DNA of 64,000 nucleotides from JBGOTP01 sp963717075. Lineage in GTDB: Bacteria > Acidobacteriota > Vicinamibacteria > Vicinamibacterales > CAVVIG01. Of the stretch, positions 57,267 through 64,000 are shown in pieces; the stretch's first letter is position 1, and each line of letters opens with the position of its first letter. The position numbers and the translations under genes are program-made. Below the pieces are notes generated by a model. That model saw only the letters and a program-made list of their open reading frames with translations. It made no database searches and was not told the origin of the DNA. The stretch lies in contig CAVQVI010000027.1 of assembly GCA_963717075.1 (NCBI GenBank), positions 534,858-598,857 of the forward strand, written 5' to 3'.

Positions 57267-60200
57267 ATGCCTGTCATCGAGAATCCCATCCTGAACTCGG
57301 CGTTTGTGGAGCCCACGCGGCATTTCCGTTTCGACGAGCAGGGGATTACGAACGAGATTGCCGAGACGCGTCGATCCAGCGGCTACTTCGTCCCGATCGC
57401 CCAGCCAAGGAAGCGAGACCGCCAGCTCAGGTTCCAGACCGAATGGACCGAGGACCGTTACCGCGAGAGCGAGTTCATCAACAGCGTCCGGCGCCGGGTC
57501 GGCATGTGGCGAGTCGGCGGCTATGTAGGGGTGACCGCGATCACGGGACGGCTCCTGGCGTATTGGAGCAACCCCGAGCGCGAGAAGAACCTGTTCTTCT
57601 GCCAGGTCGAGGCCGTGGAGACAGCCATCTACCTCACCGAGGTTGCGCGGAGATACGGGGACTCCTGGATCGAGAACGACGCTGCGAGAGGCGAACGACA
57701 CGTCGAACCCCGGGCTTCCGCGCGTCGCTTTCAAGATGGCGACCGGATCGGGCAAGACCGTCGTCATGGCGATGCTCATCGCCTGGCAGGCGCTGAACAA
57801 GCTCGAGGATCGACAGGACGCGCGCTTTTCGGACGCGTTCCTGCATCGTCACACCCGGCATCACGATCCGCGATCGCCTGCGTGTGCTGCTGCCGACCGA
57901 TCCGGACAACTACTATCGCGCAGCGCGACATCCTGCCGCCGGACCTCCTGGAACGGCTCGGACAGGCGCGCATCGTCATCACGAACTACCACGCCTTCCT
58001 GCCGCGCGAGCGGGACGACGCCGCCCGGCTGACGAAAGCCATCCTGTCGCAGAGGGCGAGCCGAGCCCGTTCACCGAGACACCCGATCAGATCGTCCGCC
58101 GCGTCTGCCGCGATCTGGGCGGCAAGAAGAACATCGTCGTCATCAACGACGAGGCCCACCACTGCTACCGCCGGCAAGCCGGACGGCCGAGGACGCGCGA
58201 CGCTCACCGGCGACGAGCGCAAGGAGGCCGAGCAGCGCGACGAGGAAGCGCGCGTCTGGCTCTCGGGCCTCGAGGCGGTCAAGAGGAAGCTCGGCGTCAA
58301 GGCGGTCTACGACCTGTCGGCGACGCCGTTCTTCCTGCAGCGGCTCCGGCTACCCGGAAGGCACGCTCTTCCCGTGGGTCGTGTCGGACTTCTCGCTCGA
58401 TCGACGCCATCGAGAGCGGGCATCGTCAAGATGCCGCGCGTGCCGGTGGCCGACAACTCGATGACCGGCGACCAGCCGACCTACCGCGACCTGTGGCTGC
58501 GCATCCGCGACGACCTGCCGAAGAAGGGCCGGAAGACCGACGCCGTCGGCGGCGAGCCGAAGCTGCCCGCGGAGCTCGCAGGGCGCGCTGCACAGCCTCT
58601 ACGGCAACTACGCGAAGTCGTATCGCGCGCTGGGAGCACAACGCCGACGCCCGCGCCGCGCGGCCTGACGCCGCCGGTGTTCGTCGTCGTGTGCAACAAC
58701 ACCAACGTGTCGAAGCTCGTGTTCGACTACGTCGCCGGCTGGGACGAAGACGCTGCCGGACGGCACCGACGGTCGTCGTGCCCGGGCGCGCTTGCCGCTC
58801 TTCAGCAACGTCGACGGACGGCGCAGCTGGTCTGCCGCGGCCCGAACACGATCCTCGTCGACTCGCGAGCAGCTCGAGTCCGGCGAGGCGATGAGCGCCG
58901 GAGTTCAAGAAGATCGCCGCCGCGCGAGATCGAGGAGTTCAAGGCCGAGTACCGCGCCCGCTTCCCCGGCCGCGACGCCGGACGACCTCACCGACGAGGA
59001 CCTGCTGCGCGAGGTGATGAACACCGTCGGCAAGGCCGGCAAGCTCGGCGAGCACGTCCGCTGCGTCGTGTCGGTGTCGATGCTCACCGAGGGCTGGGAC
59101 GCGAACACCGTCACCCACATCCTCGGCGTCCGCGCCTTCGGCACGCAGCTCCTGTGCGAGCAGGTCGTCGGCCGCGGGCTGCGGCGCATGAGCTACGCCG
59201 TGAACGACGAGGGCTTGTTCGACCCGGAGTACGCCGAGGTGTACGGCGTGCCGTTCTCGTTCATCCCGGCAGCCGGCATCGACGCCACGGATCCCAAGCC
59301 CGGCCCGATGCCCACGCGCGTGCGTGCGCTCGACGATCGCATCGCCTGCGAGATCACCTTCCCCCGGCTCGTCGGCTACCGCTACGAGGTGCCCAGCGGA
59401 GCGGCTGCGCGCGCGAGTTCACCGACGGATTCACGGCTCGCGCTCTCCACGGCCGACGTCCCGACCAAGATCGAGAATCGCGCCGATCGTGGGCGAGGCG
59501 AGCATCCACACGCTGGACGATCTCCGGAAGCGCCGCGACAACGAGGTCGCGTTCCTGCTGGCCAAGCTGACGCTGGAGAAGTACTTCCGTCAGGACGGCG
59601 AGTCGAAGACCGAGCGCACGCCCGCACACCGCTTCGATGCGGAGGTGCAGGCGTGGCTGTTTCCGCAGGTGCTGGCCATCGCGCAGCCGCTGGCTCGCGG
59701 AATGCCTGACCTGCAAGGACAACACGTTCCCGCAGCTCCTTCTCCTCGTCGAGTTCGCGCACGACGCCGCCGACCGCATCTACGGTGCCATCGTCGACAG
59801 CTCGGACGGCACGCCGGCGCTCAGGCCGCTCCTGCGGCCGTACGACACGGTCGGCTCGACCCGGTACGTGGACTTCGACACGACGAAGCCCGACGTAGGC
59901 CGACGCGATCCGGCGAAGTGCCACATCTCGCACGTGGTCGCCGACACGGGTTCCTGGGAGCAGAAGCTCGCGCAGACCCTCGAGGAGATGCCCGAGGTGA
60001 CGGCCTACGTGAAGAACCAGGGCCTCGGCTTCACCATCCCGTACACGTTGAACGGCGAGGAACGCCAGTACTACCCGGACTTCATCGCTCGTGTGATGGA
60101 CTGACGGTCACGGGCTGAGAGCAGACCTGCGTCTGAACCTGATCGTCGAGGTGACCGGCGAGGCGCGGAAGGACAAGGCGGCCAAGGTGACGACGGCGCG

Positions 60201-60330
60201 GACGCTGTGGGTGCCGGCGGTGAACAACCACGGCGGCTTCGGCCGCTGGGCGTTCGTGGAGGTGACCGACCCCTGGGACGCGCAGCGGACGATCCGCGCA
60301 GCGATCGCTGGTACGGCAACCCTCGCATGA
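57267..60330 (+). CDS. Type III-like restriction endonuclease with helicase and PD-(D/E)xK parts (frameshifted)
   Basis: About 1020 residues after repair. It starts MPVIENPILNSAFVEPTRHF. The helicase core has FKMATGSGKTVVMAMLIAWQ (Walker A), VVINDEAHHCY (DEAH-type), VYDLSATPFFL, SVSMLTEGWDANTVTHILGV and QLLCEQVVGRGLRRMSYAVN. The C-terminal region YYPDFIARV followed by LIVEVTGEARKDKAAK has the spacing of a PD-ExK nuclease site. It fits the BPTD_3080-type Res family. Indels are frequent from 57680 to 59900 and most cost one base. I end it at TGA 60328-60330. It leads the defence genes; the methyltransferase is 2.5 kb downstream. Confidence 0.85.
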
Positions 60331-60374
60331 GTGGGCTTTCAAACCACGCTATGACCGCTTAGGATTCGATACAC

Positions 60375-61490
60375 GTGGGAAAGAAGACACTCGTTCCGAT
60401 CACGCCCGAAGTACTCCGGTGGGCCGTTGCTGAAAGCGGCCTCACGAGCGGTGAGGTGTCGAAGGCTGCGGGTGTTGAGCCCGAGGACCTGGAAGACTGG
60501 CTGCAGGGGACGGAAAGTCCCTCGATTACAGAAGCCAGGAAGATGGCCGCGGCCCTTCACCGTCAGCTCGCAGTATTCCTGCTTCCCAAGGTTCCTCAAA
60601 CCACCGTGCCAGCGATTGAGTTTCGGCACCCGATCGGCCAGGCGTCGCGCGCTTTGAGCCCGGTCGAGCGACGTTTCCTGCGTCGGGCCAGGCGTCTTCA
60701 GGAGGCGCAGGCCTGGCTGGTCCGCGAACTGGAGCGAGACACTCCGCGCCTGCCGGCGCTCTCAACCGAGCACGAACCAGAAGCCGCTGCAAGGACGCTG
60801 CGCTCTCAACTTGGTGTTGAGCCATCGGTCCAGTTCAGGTGGAAGACTCCCTCGGTGGCTTTTGATGGTTGGCGTAGCGCTCTGGAGCCCCTAGGCGTCA
60901 CCGTCCTCCAGTTCGCGATGGGCGAGAAGTCGTGCCGAGGTTTTTCGTTGTGGGACGACGCCGTCCCGTTGATTGCCGTCAATACGTTCTGGCGGGACGA
61001 AGCCCGTATCTACACGCTATTCCATGAGTTGGGCCACCTGGTCACGCGGACGAACTCGGCCTGCACCGAGGCGACCACGACTCCGGACCGTCGCGATCCG
61101 GTCGAGCGCTGGTGCGAGGAGTTTGCCGCCGCGGTCCTGATGCCGGGAGAGTCGCTGAGTGGTCTGCCAGCGGCAACCGACATTCGAACACTTGCAACAC
61201 TTGCGGCGCAATACAGAGTCAGCCTTCGAGCCATGGCGATCCGATTGATCGGACTGAGTCGGGCGACATGGACACTCTATCGCGACATTCCGGTCGCTTC
61301 CGATAGAAAGACGGGCGGAGGTGGAGGAACCGGACGCAACCGGCGCGAGATCAGGGAAGACGAGGTGGGTCCTCGCGTGACTGAGATTTTCGTGTCGGCG
61401 GTGCAGAGAGACATCATCAGTGAGTCGCAGGCGCTCGACTACCTCGACATTCCGGCCGTCGAGTTCGAGCGCTTGCGCGACGCGGTGTAG
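60375..61490 (+). CDS. HTH and ImmA/IrrE metallopeptidase domain protein
   Basis: 371 residues from a GTG start. The N-terminus (about 12-60) is an Xre-type helix-turn-helix (SGLTSGEVSKAAGVEPEDLE). The ImmA/IrrE peptidase domain follows, with zinc motif HEXXH in YTLFHELGHLVTRTN near residue 218 and EEFAAAVLMPGESL supplying the third ligand. This COG2856 type is often encoded with toxin genes and can act as an antitoxin-like regulator or protease. It lies 18 bp before the PIN-like gene, its probable partner. The frame is intact. Confidence 0.9.
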   Translation: MGKKTLVPITPEVLRWAVAESGLTSGEVSKAAGVEPEDLEDWLQGTESPSITEARKMAAALHRQLAVFLLPKVPQTTVPAIEFRHPIGQASRALSPVERRFLRRARRLQEAQAWLVRELERDTPRLPALSTEHEPEAAARTLRSQLGVEPSVQFRWKTPSVAFDGWRSALEPLGVTVLQFAMGEKSCRGFSLWDDAVPLIAVNTFWRDEARIYTLFHELGHLVTRTNSACTEATTTPDRRDPVERWCEEFAAAVLMPGESLSGLPAATDIRTLATLAAQYRVSLRAMAIRLIGLSRATWTLYRDIPVASDRKTGGGGGTGRNRREIREDEVGPRVTEIFVSAVQRDIISESQALDYLDIPAVEFERLRDAV

Positions 61491-61508
61491 AGGGTCGTCC
61501 TTCTTCCC

Positions 61509-61995
61509 ATGGCCGATCCCGTCTGGATCATCGACACCAGTTCGGTCATCGAGGTTCGTCGGCTGGAGAAATCACTCGCCAAGCGCACATTCTCCAGCCT
61601 TGCCAATCTGGCTGCCGCTCGGGCGGCTCGTTCGGGCAGGTTCGTCGACGAACTGCGAAGAGGCGCCCGACCTGACACGCCGGACGCGCCGCTCGAGTGG
61701 GCTGAAGTGTTGAGAAGGTCGCGTGCGCGAGTGGACCTGCACCGGGAAAGTGAAGGAGGTTCTAGCCGAGGTCCCGGATGTCCTGGACAAAGACAAAGAC
61801 TCGGGAGTCGATGAGGCTGACCCGTATGTTCTCGCCCTTGCTGCGAGCCTGCGACAACAGGATGTGGACGCCAGAATCGTAACGCAGGAGACAAAGGATA
61901 GCCCGAACCGGATGTCATTGAACACGGCCGCTGGCATTCTTGGTGTTCCCAGCGTTCCGTTGGGCGGCCTGCTGAGGGCCGAGAAGATGATCTAG
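61509..61995 (+). CDS. DUF4411-like PIN-domain protein, probable toxin (one frameshift)
   Basis: Reads VWIIDTSSVIEVRRLEKSLA with the first PIN acidic residue Asp9, then PDAPLEWAEVLR. After a one-base insertion near 61745 it continues KVKEVLAEVPDVLDKDKDSG, VDEADPYVLALAASLRQQDV and ARIVTQETKDSPNRMSLNTA, with Asp and Glu of the PIN site. The length (about 161) and the C-terminus AGILGVPSVPLGGLLRAE match DUF4411. As a PIN protein beside an HTH-ImmA/IrrE gene it resembles a toxin with its regulator. The pairing is inferred from adjacency. Confidence 0.8.
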
Positions 61996-62112
61996 GAGTG
62001 GGGCGGTGTGTTCAAGAACCGTACGGGCCGTGAACTCGACGGGCGCACCTGGGAAGAGATGCCGGTGGTGCCCAAACGCTGGAGCCTTCGGCCGGTCCCA
62101 GGATTGCTATAA
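61996..62112 (+). pseudogene. Relic: C-terminal tail of a DUF5131 (phage Gp37/Gp68) gene
   Basis: In the frame right after the PIN-gene stop, 38 codons read EWGGVFKNRTGRELDGRTWE and EMPVVPKRWSLRPVPGLL, ending at TAA 62110-62112. FKNRTGRELDGRTWEEMP is the conserved end of the DUF5131 or Gp37Gp68 family. The roughly 200 residues that normally precede it are missing. The stop TAA lies within the TATAAT of the downstream promoter. Confidence 0.65.
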
Positions 62113-62129
62113 TGGTTCCCTACTGGTTC
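62108..62129 (+). promoter_or_regulatory. vapBC promoter -10 and repeated GGTTCC
   Basis: TATAAT at 62108-62113 is followed by GGTTCC at 62114-62119 and again at 62125-62130, an 11-bp direct repeat just before the antitoxin ATG at 62144. The repeat is a plausible operator for antitoxin autoregulation. No good -35 box is seen. Confidence 0.45.
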
Positions 62130-62143
62130 CGGATCGGTGCCAC

Positions 62144-62380
62144 ATGCCAACGCTGACGCTCAAGAACATTCCCGACGGCCTCCATGCCAGGCTCAAAGCA
62201 AGCGCCGAGCGCCACCGTCGGAGCCTGAACGGGGAAATTCTGGCCAGGCTCGAGCGCGACGTCGAACGCCCGTCGTTCGATGCCGACGAGTACGCGCGGC
62301 GTATGCGCACGTTCACGGCGCGCCTGCCCCGCGTCGATCATGCGAAAGCGACCGGGCACAAGCGCCGCGGCCGACCATGA
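62144..62380 (+). CDS. FitA/VapB-type ribbon-helix-helix antitoxin
   Basis: 78 residues. MPTLTLKNIPDGLHARLKAS and AERHRRSLNGEILARLERDV form an Arc/MetJ-like DNA-binding ribbon-helix-helix. The C-terminus (DADEYARRMRTFTARLPRVD) is the toxin-binding tail. ATG at 62144 is chosen because the upstream frame is relic DNA. It overlaps the toxin gene by 4 bp, as usual for VapBC pairs. Confidence 0.9.
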   Translation: MPTLTLKNIPDGLHARLKASAERHRRSLNGEILARLERDVERPSFDADEYARRMRTFTARLPRVDHAKATGHKRRGRP

Positions 62381-62787
62381 TCGTCGTCGACAGCAACATC
62401 CTGGCGTACTGCTGGCTGAATGGCACTCACACGGCCCGCGCTCAGGCCGTGAGGATTGCCGACCCCGACTGGCAGGTGCCGTTGCTGTGGCGCTCGGAAC
62501 TGCGCAGCATTCTCGCGGGCTACATGCGCGATGGCAGCCTGTCCGCCACCGAGGCGGTGCGCGTCATGGAGCACATCGAGCGCGACCTCGAAGGCTCGGA
62601 GCATCTGGTGCCGAGCGAGGGTGTGATCAGAGTCGTGCAGACGACGACATTGTCGGCGTATGACGCGGAGTTCGTGGCGTTGGCGCGGGCCTTGTCCGTC
62701 CCGCTCGTCACCGAGGACCGCGGAGTCCTCCGCGCCTGCCCGGAGATGGCGGTGACCCTGGCTGGTTTCCTCGACCGGCGTCGATGA
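62377..62787 (+). CDS. vapC: VapC-type PIN-domain toxin
   Basis: 136 residues from the ATG in the ATGA overlap. MIVVDSNILAYCWL gives Asp5, LLWRSELRSILAGYM gives the conserved Glu, and TLSAYDAEFVALARALSVPL with VTEDRGVLRACPEMA gives the C-terminal Asp pair of a PIN ribonuclease. Expected to cut RNA when the antitoxin is lost. It stands between the PIN-like pair and the methyltransferase. Confidence 0.92.
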   Translation: MIVVDSNILAYCWLNGTHTARAQAVRIADPDWQVPLLWRSELRSILAGYMRDGSLSATEAVRVMEHIERDLEGSEHLVPSEGVIRVVQTTTLSAYDAEFVALARALSVPLVTEDRGVLRACPEMAVTLAGFLDRRR

Positions 62788-62811
62788 GCGAAGAGGTCGA
62801 ACAGCCGCCGA

Positions 62812-62870
62812 CGAAGGACCAAGGACCAAAGGACGGACGAAGCACCAAGGCCGAAGGACCAAGGACCAGA
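62812..62870. repeat. Family D repeat (AAGGACCAAGGACC units)
   Basis: ACGAAGGACCAAGGACCAAA and GGCCGAAGGACCAAGGACCA are direct copies of a GGACCAA unit between vapC and the methyltransferase. There is no coding sequence. Confidence 0.6.
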
Positions 62871-62874
62871 AAGC

Positions 62875-64000
62875 ATGCCCAAGCGACCGAAGACCGCGAA
62901 AGGCCCGACGCCCGTTGAGGCCATCAAGCACAAGGACGCGCGCGTCAATATTCCCACCGAGGAACTGCGCGACTTCGTGGCCGACGATGAGCAGACGCCG
63001 ACGCGGATGCTCTATCCCCGCGACCCGTCGCTCGATCCACAGCTCGTGTGGAAGGGCAAGGACGAGCAGGACCGGCAGCCGCTCGACGTGCCGGTGGTGC
63101 CCGTCTACATCCAGGAGAAGATTCACCCGCAGGCGCTCGTCGAGAACCTGCGCAACACGGCGAAGGCGGGCCAGCCTGAGCCGGAACTGACGCTTTTCAG
63201 CGACTTCAACGGCCTGGACGAAGCGGGGTTCGACAAGAAAGTCGACTTCTACCACCACGACCAGCACTGGTCGAACCGGATGATTCTGGGCGACTCGCTG
63301 CTCGTGATGACGAGCCTTGCCGAGAAGGAAGGGCTGAAGGGAAAGGTCCAGACGATCTATTTCGACCCGCCGTACGGCATCAAGTTCGGATCCAACTGGC
63401 AGGTGTCCACGCGCAAGCGCGACGTGAAGGACGGCAAGGTCGAGGACGCGACGCGCCAGCCTGAACAAATCCGCGCGTTCCGCGACACCTGGCAGCTCGG
63501 CATCCATTCATACCTTGCCTACCTGCGCGATCGCCTCACCGTCGCCCGCGAGCTGCTGACGGAGAGCGGCAGCATCTTCGTGCAGATTGGGGATGAGAAC
63601 GTGCACCTCGTGAGGTCCCTCCTGGACGAAGTGCTTGGCGCCGAGAATTTCGTCGCTCTCATCACGTACTCGAAGACCGAGCGGAACGGGAAGCTTTGCA
63701 GTCGGAACGAATGTTCTGGGTTCCGTGTGCGACTATCTGGTCTGGTACGCGAAAGACGCCGACAGGGTCAAATACAGGCAGTTGTACACGAGCGAGAGAT
63801 CGGCGGTGCTGGCGGCGGAAATTACGCGACGGTAGAGGGGCCCGACGGCATTCGACGCCCTATCACCGATGAGGAGCTGGGGACTGGCAAAATCAACGGA
63901 CGGCTCTTGCGCCTCGACAATCTCACCTCCCAGACCACTCGTGTAGGGCAGACCACGGTGTTTCCGGTCATGGTCGATGGAAGGACAATCACCCCGGCCA
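62875..64000 (+). CDS. Site-specific DNA-methyltransferase (type III Mod-like), cut by window edge
   Basis: Reads 375 codons to the window end. The catalytic motif IV is YFDPPYGIKFGSNWQ near residue 163, preceded by RMILGDSLLVMTSLA. SIFVQIGDENVHLVRSLLDE is motif V-like. The frame slips by one base near 63696 (an extra T) and returns near 63787; between them KLAVGTNVLGSVCDYLVWY, in the neighbouring frame, is the true sequence. After this EREIGGAGGGNYATVEGPDG and RRPITDEELGTGKINGRLLR continue in the first frame. Motif IV and size suggest an N6-adenine or N4-cytosine enzyme partnered with the Res gene. The left end is complete (ATG 62875). Confidence 0.87.
   Translation, partial: MPKRPKTAKGPTPVEAIKHKDARVNIPTEELRDFVADDEQTPTRMLYPRDPSLDPQLVWKGKDEQDRQPLDVPVVPVYIQEKIHPQALVENLRNTAKAGQPEPELTLFSDFNGLDEAGFDKKVDFYHHDQHWSNRMILGDSLLVMTSLAEKEGLKGKVQTIYFDPPYGIKFGSNWQVSTRKRDVKDGKVEDATRQPEQIRAFRDTWQLGIHSYLAYLRDRLTVARELLTESGSIFVQIGDENVHLVRSLLDEVLGAENFVALITYSKTERNGKLCSRNECSGFRVRLSGLVRERRRQGQIQAVVHEREIGGAGGGNYATVEGPDGIRRPITDEELGTGKINGRLLRLDNLTSQTTRVGQTTVFPVMVDGRTITPA

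Overview
This 64 kb, high-GC window looks like a chromosomal piece of an acidobacterium, most like the Vicinamibacteria (subdivision 6). That is an inference from gene content and style: ferredoxin-dependent KorAB instead of an oxoglutarate dehydrogenase complex, a Bacteroidetes-like SdhCAB, a bc-type complex with an octahaem cytochrome, an ADOP-permease relic, and several families of small repeats between genes, one of which has terminal inverted repeats. No rRNA or tRNA gene and no CRISPR array was recognised.

Layout. 1-2.0 kb: serA (cut by the left edge) and a small cytochrome c, both leftward. 2.2-16.9 kb: a central-carbon block with icd, mdh, sdhCAB, sucCD and korAB, interrupted at 4.8-8.0 kb by a serine hydrolase, an exported amidohydrolase and a methyltransferase. 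17-18.8 kb: ndk, a DUF2905 protein and dcd. 18.9-25.6 kb: an unusual quinol:cytochrome c oxidoreductase operon (HEAT-repeat anchor protein, Rieske protein, cytochrome b, an enlarged subunit-IV-like protein, and a membrane-anchored coiled-coil octahaem cytochrome c). 25.7-42.3 kb: housekeeping genes (gamma-carbonic-anhydrase-like protein, hisS, aspS, phoH, ybeY, a CorC/CNNM protein, era, recO, glyQ, glyS, ppdK, mutL). 42.3-54.4 kb: rarA, a SpoU methyltransferase, greA, a patatin-like protein, a trans-sulfuration enzyme, a TrkA_N-DHH protein, uvrB and mlaEFD. 54.4-57.1 kb: a YtxH protein, a DUF948-like protein, a CPXCG protein and a hybrid histidine kinase. 57.3-64 kb: a defence island with a type III-like restriction gene, an HTH-ImmA/IrrE protein, a DUF4411-like PIN protein, a VapBC pair and an adenine-type DNA methyltransferase cut by the right edge.

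How it fits together. icd, korAB, sucCD, sdhCAB and mdh cover isocitrate to oxaloacetate; only fumarase is not seen. Because KorAB uses ferredoxin, this half-cycle is in principle reversible, and ppdK lies nearby. Electrons from SdhCAB to quinol could pass to the bc-like complex, whose octahaem cytochrome replaces a small cytochrome c1 or f.

Quality warning. Many genes carry single-base indels that split essential proteins (korA, the subunit IV gene, glyS, ppdK, rarA, greA, uvrB, mlaEFD, the restriction gene). The indels are densest at 42.5-49.2 kb and 57.6-60.1 kb. I read nearly all of them as sequence errors and give the full intended span of each gene. Real decay is seen instead between genes, as relics of corA, an ADOP permease and a DUF5131 (phage Gp37/Gp68) gene. 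The small repeats also intrude on genes: one pair lies in frame inside ybeY, and two others appear to supply stop codons.
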